Shown in pieces: positions 24,515 to 33,929 of a stretch of 64,000 bases of DNA; position 1 is the first letter of the stretch, and the number at the start of each line of letters is the position of its first letter. The stretch is from positions 1 to 64,000 of the forward strand of contig CAYMLO010000022.1 of assembly GCA_964390905.1 (NCBI GenBank), in the 5' to 3' direction. Below the pieces are notes generated by a model. The model did not search any database and was not told the DNA's origin. It saw only the letters and a list, made by a program, of their open reading frames with translations. A program made the translations under genes and the position numbers. This DNA is from JAFGLZ01 sp964390905. Its GTDB lineage: Bacteria > Planctomycetota > Phycisphaerae > UBA1845 > JAFGLZ01.

Positions 24515-26109
24515 CCTTGTTGGCCGTGCCCATCACGAGCCAGACCACCGAGCGGGCGCTGGCGGACGTCGAACGGGCCGTCGGCCGATCCGCCGCCGAC
24601 GCCGTCGAGTTCCGCCTGGATTACCTGCGCCAGGTCGATTTGCCGAAGGTGATGGGCGCCGTGCCGGACGATGTCAAGGTGATCGTGACCGCCCGCGACC
24701 CGGGCGAGGGCGGCGTGTGGGATCTCGATGACCATGAACGCATCGCTGCGCTGGTCGATGCCGCCCGGATGCGCCCCGACTACATCGATATCGAGCTGGC
24801 GACGTGGCGACGCTGTCCGGACGCCGCCGACAAGCTGGCCCCGTTGATCGACGGCCCGCCCGGGCGCCCCGGGCAGGACCGGTCTTGCCGCCTGATCCTG
24901 AGCGCCCACGACTTCGACCGGCGTCCGGTCGACCTCGATGACCTTCTGGCAGGCCTGGCATCCGAGCCCTGCCACGTGGCCAAGATCGTCTGGCAGGCCG
25001 AGTCGATCTGCGACGTCTACGCGTGCTTCGAGTTGATGCGGTCAGGTCGGGACGGCAAGCCCGTCATCGCGATCGCGATGGGCGAGGCGGGCGTGGTCTC
25101 GCGGATCCTCGCCAAGAAGTTCGGTGCGTTCCTGTCGTTCGCCGCGATCGACGAGGGCGCCGAGTCCGCCCCGGGACAGATCGGCGTCGAGGCGATGAAG
25201 CGTTTGTACCGCTGGGACCAGATCGGTGCGGACACCGCCGTCTATGGCGTCATCGGGTGTCCCATCATGCACTCGATGAGTCCGGCCATCCACAACGCGG
25301 CCATGGGCCAATGCGGTGTCGATGCCGTGTACGTGCCGCTGCGGATCGAGCCGGGGTACGAGAACTTCGAGGCCTTCGTCCGCGGTGCGATGGATCGGCC
25401 GTGGATGGACCTCCGCGGGCTGAGCGTGACGATCCCGCACAAGGAGAACGCCCTGCGGTTTGTCGACCAGCTCGCACAAGCCGGCGATAGGCCCGACGCG
25501 ATCGAGCCGCTGGCCCGGCAGATCGGTGCGGTCAATACGATCGTTTTCGACGGGCCGGGCGAGCTGCGGGGCCTGAACACCGACTACGCCGCCGCCCTCG
25601 ACGCCCTGACCGACGCGATGGGGTGCGCGCGGACGGACCTGTCGGACGAGCCCGTAGCCGTCCTCGGCGCGGGCGGCGCCAGCCGCGCGATCGTGGCGGG
25701 CCTGCGACACTGCGGTTGTCAGGTCACGATCTACAACCGGACGTACAGCCGAGCTGAGGCGCTCGCCGACGAGTTCGACTGTCGGGCCGAGCCGTTGGAG
25801 CGGGCGGCGGATCTGCAAGCCAGGATCGTGGTCAACACCACCAGTCTGGGCATGCACCCGAACGTCGATCAGACCCCGTTGCCGGCCGACGCCCTTCGGC
25901 CCGGGATGGTGGTCTTCGACAACGTTTACAACCCGATGGAGACCCGTCTGCTCCGCGAAGCCGCCGAGATCGGCTGCCTGACGGTCAGCGGCGTGGACAT
26001 GTTCGTCAACCAGGCCGTCGCGCAGTTCGAGGCCTGGACCCACCTGTCGGCGCCGCGCGAGCTGATGCGGCAGGTCGTGGTCGAGTCACTCACGAGTAAG
26101 GGCAGATAG
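24511..26109 (+). CDS. aroDE: Bifunctional 3-dehydroquinate dehydratase / shikimate dehydrogenase
   Basis: 532 residues, ATGA overlap with the HAD gene. The N-terminal type I dehydroquinase (about 1-225) has VEFRLDYL, the catalytic His of LSAHDF and the Schiff-base Lys of HVAKIVW. The C-terminal shikimate dehydrogenase (about 245-530) has SMSPAIHNAAM, VTIPHKEN with the catalytic Lys, LNTDYAAAL with the Asp, the NADP site VLGAGGASRAIV and YNRTYSRAEAL. It performs steps 3 and 4 of the shikimate pathway. Such AroD-AroE fusions are known in plants, Chlamydia and Planctomycetes/PVC relatives, which supports the lineage suggestion. Confidence 0.95.
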   Translation: MTLLAVPITSQTTERALADVERAVGRSAADAVEFRLDYLRQVDLPKVMGAVPDDVKVIVTARDPGEGGVWDLDDHERIAALVDAARMRPDYIDIELATWRRCPDAADKLAPLIDGPPGRPGQDRSCRLILSAHDFDRRPVDLDDLLAGLASEPCHVAKIVWQAESICDVYACFELMRSGRDGKPVIAIAMGEAGVVSRILAKKFGAFLSFAAIDEGAESAPGQIGVEAMKRLYRWDQIGADTAVYGVIGCPIMHSMSPAIHNAAMGQCGVDAVYVPLRIEPGYENFEAFVRGAMDRPWMDLRGLSVTIPHKENALRFVDQLAQAGDRPDAIEPLARQIGAVNTIVFDGPGELRGLNTDYAAALDALTDAMGCARTDLSDEPVAVLGAGGASRAIVAGLRHCGCQVTIYNRTYSRAEALADEFDCRAEPLERAADLQARIVVNTTSLGMHPNVDQTPLPADALRPGMVVFDNVYNPMETRLLREAAEIGCLTVSGVDMFVNQAVAQFEAWTHLSAPRELMRQVVVESLTSKGR

Positions 26110-26133
26110 CGGCACTTGCGAGAGGAGAACGCC

Positions 26134-26880
26134 GTGCACATCCTGGCTTTCAACGCCAGTCCGCACCGGGACAAAGGACACACCCACCGAATCCTGGCTC
26201 CGTTCCTGGAGGGGGCTGCCGAGGCCGGCGCCACCACCGAGACGCTCATGGTCCGCGATCTGGACGTCAAGCCCTGTATCGCTTGCATGACGTGTTGGTA
26301 CGCGACGCCCGAGCAATGCGCCCAGGACGACGACATGACCGACGTCCTGGAGAAGGTCCGCGCCGCCGACGTCGTGGTCCTGGGTACGCCCGTCTACGTC
26401 GACGGCATGGTCGGACAGTTGAAGGTCGTCCTCGACCGCATGATCCCGCTGCTTCATCCGGAGATGGAGATGCGCGACGGGCACATGCGGCATCCGATCA
26501 CGGACAGGGCGCAGGGGATGAAGTTCGTGTTGGTCTCGGTCTGCGGATTCCACGAGATCGACAGCTTCGACCCGCTCGTCGCCCATGTCGACGCGGTGTG
26601 CAGCAACATGGGCCAGGAACCCGCCGGCAAGCTGCTCCGCCCGCACGCCCACGGGATGGAGGTGCTCGAGCACTTCGGCAACCCGCCGACGGACGTCTTC
26701 GACGCCTGCCGCGAGGCGGGGCGACAGGTCGTGCTGCAGGGCCGCATCGATCCGGCCGTCGAGGACCGCGTCAGCCAGACCCTCATGCCCAGAGAAGCCT
26801 ACCTCAACGGCGCGAACCGGGCGATGGCGAAGCTCAAGCTCAAGCGGGGTGCGTCCCGAGCCGACGGGAACCCCCGATAG
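26134..26880 (+). CDS. Iron-sulfur flavoprotein-like NAD(P)H-dependent FMN reductase
   Basis: 248 residues from GTG 26134, chosen because AGAGGAGA stands just upstream; an in-frame TTG six codons earlier lacks this. The fold is flavodoxin-like (ILAFNASPHRDKGHTHRIL phosphate loop, shortened FNASPHRDKGHT; VVVLGTPVYVDGMVGQLKVVLDR). The cysteine cluster CIACMTCWYATPEQC (C-x2-C-x2-C-x7-C) is the compact 4Fe-4S motif of iron-sulfur flavoproteins (Isf), known from anaerobes, where they reduce oxygen species or quinones or carry electrons from ferredoxin. It follows aroDE by 24 bp. Cluster binding is inferred from cysteine spacing only. Confidence 0.82.
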   Translation: MHILAFNASPHRDKGHTHRILAPFLEGAAEAGATTETLMVRDLDVKPCIACMTCWYATPEQCAQDDDMTDVLEKVRAADVVVLGTPVYVDGMVGQLKVVLDRMIPLLHPEMEMRDGHMRHPITDRAQGMKFVLVSVCGFHEIDSFDPLVAHVDAVCSNMGQEPAGKLLRPHAHGMEVLEHFGNPPTDVFDACREAGRQVVLQGRIDPAVEDRVSQTLMPREAYLNGANRAMAKLKLKRGASRADGNPR

Positions 26881-26968
26881 CAGCGAAACCGCTCACGCGC
26901 CCGCTGTGACCCAAACTGCAATTGTGCTCTCGACGCGGATGCCTTGATCCGCTAGAAGGCATGGTTCC

Positions 26969-28174
26969 ATGCGTCGCAACCTTGTTGTCATCACGGTGAC
27001 GGCGGTCCTGTTCGGGCTGTCGTTCGGGGTCTATGACCTGGTCCTACCGTTGTGGCTGAAGACCAACGGCATCAGCTACCTGCAGATGGGTTGGATCTTC
27101 GCGGCCAGCAACCTGATGATGATGCTCGTGCCGATCGTGGCGGGCTGGCTGGCGGATCTATTTGGGCGCAAACGGTTTTTCGCGACCAGCCTGGCGTCGT
27201 GCGCGGTTGCGTGCTTGATCACGCCGATGACGGCCAACGTGGCCGCGCAGACGGGACTCCGCGTGATTCAGCGGGCGGCCTGGGGCGTCTACCAATCGCT
27301 CCAGGGCGTGCTGGTCTTCGAGACCCACCGCGCCAGCTTCATCCTGTCCATCCGGCTCGCTCGCGGATTCGAATACACCTGCAACGCCCTCGGTGCGTTC
27401 CTCGTCTGGCTGCTGATCCGAGGACAAACGAGCAGCGACAAACTGGCCATGCCCATGTACGTCGCCTGCGGGCTGCTGCTCGTGGCGTTCGTGATGGTCG
27501 TCGGCTGGCTGCGCGAGCCTGAACCCGACGACGCCGAGCCGGTCAGGAAGGGCGGATTCAACCCGTTCGGCCTGCCGCCGGTCCTGATCCTGCTGGCGGT
27601 TTTCAACTTCGTTTTCATGCTGGGTCTGTCCCTCAGTCACTCGCAGATGATGGTGTTGTTTTTCTACGAGAAATTCCAGTTGGCAGAACACCACGTCGCG
27701 TGGGTGAGCATACTGCATCGCGTCAGTCTCGGCTTGCCGATGATCGTGGCCGCGTTCTGGGTCACACGCCCGAACAAGTGGCTGTTCGCCGCGACGGTGG
27801 CGCTGGAGGGCGTCTTCGTCTCGGCGACGGTCTTTCCGTCGAGCGTCGTCGGGGCGGTGGCCGTCTGGTTCGTGCACGACCCGATCGGTGCGGCCATTTG
27901 GGCCCCCATGAACTCCTGGTACATGCAGCACTACGCACGGCCCGATCGACGCGCCGCCGACGTGGCCACGGTCATGGCCATGACGACACTGGGCACGGTC
28001 ATCGGCCCGATCGTCGCAGGCAGCCTGGCCGACTATGGCGGGGCTGTCCCCGCTCCGCTGAGCGGGGCGATCGACCTGCCGTTCTTCGTCAGCGGCCTGA
28101 TCGTCGTTTTGTCCGCGGCCCTGGTCTGCTTCCTGCCCAAGGCGCAGCAGGACGGGACGGCCGAACCCCATTGA
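26969..28174 (+). CDS. MFS transporter
   Basis: 401 residues with about 12 hydrophobic helices. The A-loop between helices 2 and 3 reads GWLADLFGRKRFF, the classical MFS motif (G-x3-D-x2-G-R-K/R), and a second copy-like loop lies near the middle of the protein (WLREPEPDDAEPVRKGG). It starts at ATG behind AGAAGG. Substrate class is not evident. It may belong with the neighbouring SMP-30 and AKR genes in carbohydrate use, but no operon link is visible: 73 bp separate it from the SMP-30 gene. Confidence 0.85.
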   Translation: MRRNLVVITVTAVLFGLSFGVYDLVLPLWLKTNGISYLQMGWIFAASNLMMMLVPIVAGWLADLFGRKRFFATSLASCAVACLITPMTANVAAQTGLRVIQRAAWGVYQSLQGVLVFETHRASFILSIRLARGFEYTCNALGAFLVWLLIRGQTSSDKLAMPMYVACGLLLVAFVMVVGWLREPEPDDAEPVRKGGFNPFGLPPVLILLAVFNFVFMLGLSLSHSQMMVLFFYEKFQLAEHHVAWVSILHRVSLGLPMIVAAFWVTRPNKWLFAATVALEGVFVSATVFPSSVVGAVAVWFVHDPIGAAIWAPMNSWYMQHYARPDRRAADVATVMAMTTLGTVIGPIVAGSLADYGGAVPAPLSGAIDLPFFVSGLIVVLSAALVCFLPKAQQDGTAEPH

Positions 28175-28247
28175 GGCAACCTGACCTCATCGAGGTGCGG
28201 AAGCGCAACCGATCAAGCAGGACCCATCAAGCAAGGAGACACAACCC

Positions 28248-29192
28248 ATGTTCGTTCACACTTGTCTGGCAGTGCTCGCGGGGGTCTTGGCCGCAGGCGG
28301 CGATGCCGGCTCGCCGAAGGGCGACTTCGACATCAAGTCGCCGGCGTTCCGGAAGATCCTTGCGCCCGATTCCAAGCTCACCAAGCTGGCCGGCGGCATG
28401 CTCTTCACCGAAGGGCCGGTCTGGGTCGAGAAGCAGCAGGCGCTGCTCTTCAGCGACATCCCCGCCAACCAGGTCAAGCGCTGGACCCAGAAGGACGGCG
28501 TGGCCATGTGGCTCAGGCCGAGCCACCACGCCAATGGCCATACGCTCGATCTGCAGGGCCGCCTGATCAGCTGCGAGCACGGCGCCCGACGCGTCACGCG
28601 GATGACGCTCGATGCGGCGCGGACCACGGAGGTCCTCGCCTCGGCGTACAAGGGCAAGCGGCTCAACGCGCCCAACGACGCCGCCGTCAAGCGCGACGGG
28701 ACGATCTGGTTTACCGATCCCGGCTACGGCCTGAATCCCGAGGAAGCCGAGCTCACCAAGCGGCACGTGTTCTGCCTGGACTCCAAGAGGGGCGAGATGA
28801 AGTCCGTCGCCGACGACTTCGAGCGGCCCAACGGCCTGTGCTTTTCGCCGGATGAGAAGCGGTTGCACATCGCCGATTCGTCGAAACGCCATCACGTCCG
28901 CGTCTTCGACGTGACGGCGGACAACACACTGACCAACGGACGCGTCCTGGCCACGTTGCCCAAGGGGGTCCCGGATGGCATGCGCGCCGACACCGACGGG
29001 CGGCTGTACGTCACCGGCGGCGAGGGCGTCTACGTCTACGCCCCGTCGGGCGAGCTGCTGGGCACGATCCTGATGAAGGAGGTCCCGGCCAACTGCACGT
29101 TCGGCGGTCAGGGCAGGCACACGCTGTTCATCACGGCGCGAACCAGCCTCTACGCCATCAAGCTGGCCGCCACCGGCGCCCAGCGACCGTGA
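28248..29192 (+). CDS. SMP-30/gluconolactonase family protein, secreted
   Basis: 314 residues, ribosome site CAAGGAGA. A short signal peptide (CLAVLAGVLAAGG) precedes a six-bladed propeller. The divalent-metal ligands of SMP-30/gluconolactonase are present: Glu in FTEGPVW, Asn in LNAPNDAAV and Asp in GVPDGMRADTDG. The family hydrolyses sugar lactones, so a periplasmic lactonase is the likely function. The gene is convergent with the aldo/keto reductase downstream (28 bp between stops). Confidence 0.85.
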   Translation: MFVHTCLAVLAGVLAAGGDAGSPKGDFDIKSPAFRKILAPDSKLTKLAGGMLFTEGPVWVEKQQALLFSDIPANQVKRWTQKDGVAMWLRPSHHANGHTLDLQGRLISCEHGARRVTRMTLDAARTTEVLASAYKGKRLNAPNDAAVKRDGTIWFTDPGYGLNPEEAELTKRHVFCLDSKRGEMKSVADDFERPNGLCFSPDEKRLHIADSSKRHHVRVFDVTADNTLTNGRVLATLPKGVPDGMRADTDGRLYVTGGEGVYVYAPSGELLGTILMKEVPANCTFGGQGRHTLFITARTSLYAIKLAATGAQRP

Positions 29193-29220
29193 GGGGAGTC
29201 TTCTCGGTCTTGCCGTCGCG

Positions 29221-30195
29221 CTATACCTGCGGGGCGTCCTGGGGCGCGGGGAACAACGCGTCGAGGCGCTCGAGCACGTCGTCTTCGAGCTTGACGTCGA
29301 GCGCCTTGAGGTTCTGCTGAAGTTGCGCCACGCTCGACGTGCCCAGGATCACGCTGCTGATGTTGGGATTGGTCAAGCACCAGGCGATGGCCAGCTCCGC
29401 CCCGCCGATCCCGAGATCGGTGGCGATGGCGACGAATTCCTGGGCCTTGGTCTTGTTCTCCTCGGTCCAGTACATCGCCTTGATGACCATGTTCTGCCGC
29501 GGGTCGGCGGCGCGCGTGCCCTCCGGCGCGTCCTGGCCGGGCTTGTACTTGCCGGTGAGCATGCCATGCGCCAACGGCGAGAAGATGACGTTGCCGATTC
29601 CCTCTTCGGCGGTGGTCGGGAACAGGGCGCTTTCCGGATAGCGATACAGCAGGTTGTAGCGCGGCTGGCTGACCGCCATCGGGCGCGTGCCGAGCTCCTT
29701 GGCCAGCGCGTTGGCCCGGACGATCAGCGGCGCGGGCCATTCGCTGATGCCCCAGTAGATGATCTTGCCCGCCCGGGCCAGGTCCTCCATCGCGCGGAGG
29801 GTCTCCTCCAGCGGCGTGGCCGGGTCGGGACGATGGCACATGTAGCAGTCCACGTAGTCCATGCCCAGCCGCCGCAGGCTTGCGTCGCATTGCTCGCGGA
29901 TGTGCTTGGCGGACAGGCCCCCGTCGTTCGGGCCCTCGCCCATCCGCGCCCACACCTTCGTCAGGACGAACAGGTCCGAACGGGGCAGGTCGGCGAGGTA
30001 CCGGCCCAAGGCCTCCTCGGCACCGCCGTGGTTGTACGCGTTGGCCGTGTCGAAGTAGTTGATGCCCGCATCGTAGGCCGTCCGAACCATCTCGCGCGAC
30101 GTCTGGTCATCGCACGTGTATCCAATGGTCAGGTACGAGCCCAGACCCACGCTGCTGACCTTCGCCCCCCATTTGCCGAGCTGTCTGTACTCCAT
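29221..30195 (-). CDS. Aldo/keto reductase
   Basis: 324 residues, ATG behind a GGAG site. The catalytic tetrad is visible: Asp in YFDTANAYNHGG, Tyr in the same motif, Lys in FVLTKVW and His in YMCHRPDP. The C-terminal NADPH-binding motif is VILGTSSVAQLQQN. It resembles the Kv-beta/YghZ branch (MEYRQLGKWGAKVSSVGLGSY, shortened MEYRQLGKWGAKVS at the N-terminus), which reduces aldehydes and methylglyoxal-type carbonyls. It lies head to tail after the DUF1349 gene on the same strand, 27 bp apart. Confidence 0.92.
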   Translation of the reverse strand: MEYRQLGKWGAKVSSVGLGSYLTIGYTCDDQTSREMVRTAYDAGINYFDTANAYNHGGAEEALGRYLADLPRSDLFVLTKVWARMGEGPNDGGLSAKHIREQCDASLRRLGMDYVDCYMCHRPDPATPLEETLRAMEDLARAGKIIYWGISEWPAPLIVRANALAKELGTRPMAVSQPRYNLLYRYPESALFPTTAEEGIGNVIFSPLAHGMLTGKYKPGQDAPEGTRAADPRQNMVIKAMYWTEENKTKAQEFVAIATDLGIGGAELAIAWCLTNPNISSVILGTSSVAQLQQNLKALDVKLEDDVLERLDALFPAPQDAPQV

Positions 30196-30222
30196 GGTGC
30201 GTCTCCGTGATTGCAGTCGCCT

Positions 30223-30852
30223 TCACGCGTCCTCGATCCGTCCCGTTTCGATCTCGAGAAACTCGAACTCAGCCTCGAACCCGCCCCCCTTGGGGCTGCA
30301 CGCGTACAACCCGCAGTCGATCGGGGCCCCTGGTCGGTCGTCGTGGAGGTGGGCGGTTCGCAGATGCATCCACGCGTGCCCCTGTTCGGAGGCCTCGACG
30401 ATCTGGTCGCCTCCTTCGCGCCGGACGCGCAACCAGATCTCGCTCCGTCCCGTCGGGAATGGCTGTGTCGACCAGTCCGAGTACCCCCCGTTGGTCACGA
30501 CGGCGCCCAGCTGGCTCGGGCCGTCCGGCTCATACTCCACCGACGTCTTCAGCCAACACGACGGCGACACACGGATCATCAGACCGGCCTGGTCATACTG
30601 ATGGACCGGCGAGAAGCGAACCCTCGTGGTCAGCACCAAGTCGCCCTCGACGGGCGCGAACAGGAAATGCCCATCATCGGCTCGAAGTCCGCAATGCGTC
30701 TTCTGCCAGAAATCCGTCTCTGCGTCCGGGGCCACGACCAGCACACGCCGAGAAGAATCGATGGACCATCGACCCGGCGGACAAAACCACGTCAGCCGAG
30801 GGTCCAGCGCCTTACCGGCGAATTCCTCATGCAGCAACAGCTCCGTCGTCAT
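30223..30852 (-). CDS. DUF1349 (YesU-like) concanavalin-fold protein
   Basis: 209 residues, GGAGG seven bases before the ATG. A single beta-sandwich of the DUF1349 type is suggested by WSIDSSRRVLVVAPDAETDFWQKTH (core DAETDFWQKTH), YDQAGLMIRVSPSCWLKTSVEYEPDG (core DQAGLMIRVSPSCWLK) and GLYACSPKGGGFEAEFEFLE. The fold matches lectin/glucanase-like proteins and is common in Planctomycetes and Firmicutes near sugar-use genes. There is no signal peptide, so it acts in the cytoplasm. Catalytic activity is not established for the family. Confidence 0.8.
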   Translation of the reverse strand: MTTELLLHEEFAGKALDPRLTWFCPPGRWSIDSSRRVLVVAPDAETDFWQKTHCGLRADDGHFLFAPVEGDLVLTTRVRFSPVHQYDQAGLMIRVSPSCWLKTSVEYEPDGPSQLGAVVTNGGYSDWSTQPFPTGRSEIWLRVRREGGDQIVEASEQGHAWMHLRTAHLHDDRPGAPIDCGLYACSPKGGGFEAEFEFLEIETGRIEDA

Positions 30853-30957
30853 TCACGCCTCCGACGTCGGGAAGACTCGCCCGGCTCCGCCCGAGGGAGC
30901 AGGACGGCGTCCGCTCCCGCACATCTCAGCCCCTGAACCCCGACCCCTGACCCCTCC

Positions 30958-31428
30958 TCATATCGCCGTCCTGCCGCGGTCTTCGGCGCCGTGGTCCCGT
31001 CGGGCGCCCATCAAGAACGCCCCCAGCCGATCCGGCAGGTAAAACGCGGGTGTCTCGATCTTCCGCGTGACCGCCACGAGCGCGTCTGGGAACTCGAGCC
31101 GTTGGACACCCTCCTCTACCGCCTGCGGGTTGCGGTTGGTCAGGATCAGCACCGGGCGGGGCTTGGAGACCACGTAGTCCTTGAGCTGTCCCAGCAGCCA
31201 CAGGCCCGTATCCAGGCCGTTGTTCGTCACCGAACCGGTGACGTGAATGGGCGAGGGCATCATGATGTCCAGGATGATCACGCTGATGGTGGGGTTCTGG
31301 TCGATGTAGCCGTGCGCGTCCTCGGCATGCTCGCAGTAGTGCACCTTGAACCCGCGGTCGCGCAGATTCTCGATGTAGCGCCTGGCGAAGAACTCCTCGT
31401 CGTCGATGAACAGCACCTCATCGGCCAT
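30958..31428 (-). CDS. Stand-alone response regulator receiver protein
   Basis: 156 residues, ribosome site GGAGGAAA within the kinase gene. A receiver fold is shown by the acidic pair IDDEE (D9, D10), the phosphoacceptor D54 in VIILDIMMPSP, and the lysine in AVTRKIETP before a C-terminal extension. There is no DNA-binding or enzymatic output domain. An insertion after beta-3 (HVTGSVTNNGLDTGLWLLGQL) lengthens the loop near the active site. Its start overlaps the histidine kinase stop by 11 bp, so the two are coupled. Signal output must go through a partner protein or back to the kinase. Confidence 0.85.
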   Translation of the reverse strand: MADEVLFIDDEEFFARRYIENLRDRGFKVHYCEHAEDAHGYIDQNPTISVIILDIMMPSPIHVTGSVTNNGLDTGLWLLGQLKDYVVSKPRPVLILTNRNPQAVEEGVQRLEFPDALVAVTRKIETPAFYLPDRLGAFLMGARRDHGAEDRGRTAI

Positions 31429-33799
31429 GGCGTGTTTCCTCCTTGCCTGCTATCAAGTGCTTCGGGAACAGAAGGGAAAAGACAGTCGGGTCCTTCCGTG
31501 ACGTTATCCGCAAATCGCCGCCATGCGCGGTCATGATCGTCTTGGCGATCGTCAGCCCGAGCCCGACGCCCTGAGACGACGCGTTCTCCGCACGGGCCGA
31601 GCGGTAGTACGGTTTGAACAGGTGCGGCTCTTCCTCCGGTTCGATCCCGAGACCGTGGTTGCTGATATCCACCACGAAGTACGGATCGGCCCGGCGAGCC
31701 TCCACCTGGATCGTCGATCCCTCCTCGCCGTACTTGATCGCGTTGAGCAGCAGGTTGTAGATGCTACGTTCCACGCCGCCACGATCGATGTTCAGCGCCG
31801 GGATCTCGCGCAGCGCCTCGAAGCGGATCTTCATTCGCTTGGTCGCACGGGCGTAGCGGCTGAGCATGTTGGTCAGCCGGGCGATGATGTCTCCCTCCAG
31901 GAGCGTCGGCTCGGTGTGCAGAAGCTTCAGCGAGCGCGTCGGATCCAGGTCCAGCTGGTCCACCAGGTTCATCGCGAATTCGCTGCAGGCCACGGTGTCC
32001 AGCACGTCGTACTCCCGGATTTCGACCTTTCGCTGAACGGCGTGCAGCACGTCCGTGGTGATGTCGCGGATCATCGTGAGCGGCGCGAACAGGTCGTGCT
32101 TGACGATGCTGACCGTCCGCTCCCGCTCGATCCGCTGCTCGAGCACCTGCAGCACCGGGCCCACCTGGTCGGCGATGAACCCGAGCGTCTCGATCTCCGT
32201 CGCGTCGAAGTTGTACAGCCCTTCGGGAAAGACCGAAGAGGTGTGCTCTACGCAGCGGATCACGCCCAGGGCGCGCTTCGTGGCAGTCTGGCCGTCCGGC
32301 GGCGCAGGGATCGGGACCAACACGATCGGGTCCAGACCGTCGCGGGGCGGCAGTTTGTGGATCTCGGGGAACTTCGCCGAGTGTTCGGGAAGCTCCGCCC
32401 GGCTCGACGCCATGACGAGTTGCGCATCCGCATAGCACTGACCGGTCAGCCCCTCACCCGCGGCGTAAACGACTGACGGGAGCAGTTCTTCCCGGACGGG
32501 CTTCTTGTCCCCGCCCAAGACGCCCGTGGTCGCGAGGCACTGCACCGCGTCCTCGAACCGCACGCGGTAGAAGATGGACACGCCACCGACGTGCAGGCGC
32601 TTCTTGATCACGTCGATCAGCTCTTTGAGGTAGTCCGCGCGGACCTCGGCAGGACGGCGACTCACGCACGCCAAATGCCGCTGGGCCAGGTCGTTCAGCT
32701 CGACGAGAATCTCCCGCTGCTCGGTCGTCTCCGACTTGCGGATCGCCAGCGCCGTCACCAGCCCCATGGTCAGCAGCGGAATCTCGGCGTGAGGCGTCCG
32801 GTCCTGCAAATCGGTGTAGTGCAGGCGCACGACGCCGACGATGGGCAATCTGGGCGCCTCCCCGTTCGCGCTGGCCGTCAGCAGGGGGATGCAATCGAAG
32901 GCCTTGTACGCCAGCCTCTCCGCCACGTCGGGATCGGCCGCCCGGTAGACCACGCCGTCTAGCTCGCGCCGCCACTTCCGCACGTCGGCAACGTGCACCG
33001 TCTGGTGCGTCTTGGCGCAGTACGCCGCGACGCCGTTGCCCACGGGCCGCGTCCGTTCTTCCGGAGGGACCGCGCGATCGGGATCGCTTGCCGGGTCCTT
33101 CGCCGCAAACATCGCCAGCTCCAGCTGGTCGAATTCCGAGTTGTACAGCCACAGCGAGACCCAGTCCGCGTTGCTGACCTCCTGCCAGGCCGTGCAGATG
33201 TGCTTGAGGTCCACCTCCGGCGTCTTGCCCCTCGGGTCGTAGCCGAGCAGCTTCTCGTAGAAGGCCTGACGGCGCCCGTGGACGGTGTCCGGATCGAGCG
33301 GTCGCAGCGCACGGAGCGCAACCCGCAACAACGGCGGCAACGCCGACTCCCACCGTTCGATCTCGTCAGCAGCGACCAACGACGGGCCTCCCACGATCAA
33401 GACGTAGGACAGATCCCACTCCGACAACACCCGGACCGCGAGGCAATGCTGCCCCGCCGCCAACGGGACGAGTCCATCGTCTTTCGGCCCCGTGATTACT
33501 TCGTGGGAAACCGGCCTGAGATCGCCCAATGCCGCCGGCTTCTCGAATAGGGACAGATCTCCGATCTTGGGTGGGTTCCATTCGTCGGTCGACGCCTTCG
33601 CCCCGCCGAACAACCTTGCCTCGGGAGTCGGCTGTGACTGGCCCTTCCGGATCAGTGCCGAACGCAGCACCACCTTCTCGACGGCGGCGTGCCTGCGGAT
33701 CGAGTCGGCCAACCAGTCCACCAGCTGATCGCGGGTCAGTCTGTCCAAATCGGTCCTGCCGATGTCGTCGAGGATGGCGGCCAGTTGATGCGTGTCCAT
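31418..33799 (-). CDS. Soluble GAF-domain histidine kinase
   Basis: 793 residues without a membrane helix. The N-terminal half holds two GAF-like sensory regions (about 185-365, around NADWVSLWLYNSEFDQLELA, and about 385-560, around VGGVSIFYRVRFEDAVQCLA). The dimerisation/phosphotransfer helix has H568 in SIVKHDLFAPLTMIRD. The ATPase domain has the N-box NLLLNAIKYGEE, G1 DISNHGLGIE and G2 GVGLGLTIA. This is a cytoplasmic sensor of a small ligand or redox state, paired by an 11-bp overlap with the receiver protein. The N-terminal 180 residues are not recognised and may add another sensor layer. Confidence 0.88.
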   Translation of the reverse strand: MDTHQLAAILDDIGRTDLDRLTRDQLVDWLADSIRRHAAVEKVVLRSALIRKGQSQPTPEARLFGGAKASTDEWNPPKIGDLSLFEKPAALGDLRPVSHEVITGPKDDGLVPLAAGQHCLAVRVLSEWDLSYVLIVGGPSLVAADEIERWESALPPLLRVALRALRPLDPDTVHGRRQAFYEKLLGYDPRGKTPEVDLKHICTAWQEVSNADWVSLWLYNSEFDQLELAMFAAKDPASDPDRAVPPEERTRPVGNGVAAYCAKTHQTVHVADVRKWRRELDGVVYRAADPDVAERLAYKAFDCIPLLTASANGEAPRLPIVGVVRLHYTDLQDRTPHAEIPLLTMGLVTALAIRKSETTEQREILVELNDLAQRHLACVSRRPAEVRADYLKELIDVIKKRLHVGGVSIFYRVRFEDAVQCLATTGVLGGDKKPVREELLPSVVYAAGEGLTGQCYADAQLVMASSRAELPEHSAKFPEIHKLPPRDGLDPIVLVPIPAPPDGQTATKRALGVIRCVEHTSSVFPEGLYNFDATEIETLGFIADQVGPVLQVLEQRIERERTVSIVKHDLFAPLTMIRDITTDVLHAVQRKVEIREYDVLDTVACSEFAMNLVDQLDLDPTRSLKLLHTEPTLLEGDIIARLTNMLSRYARATKRMKIRFEALREIPALNIDRGGVERSIYNLLLNAIKYGEEGSTIQVEARRADPYFVVDISNHGLGIEPEEEPHLFKPYYRSARAENASSQGVGLGLTIAKTIMTAHGGDLRITSRKDPTVFSLLFPKHLIAGKEETRHGR

Positions 33800-33929
33800 T
33801 CCGCCACTCCCACGCAGCTTGGACAGGGAAGCGACCTCTATTGCGCTCCAAGGGTCGGGGCCGGAGCCCGCATCCTACGGGCGCCGCCGCATTCGGTCAA
33901 TTGGGGTGAATCGGCTCGATGCAGGTGGC

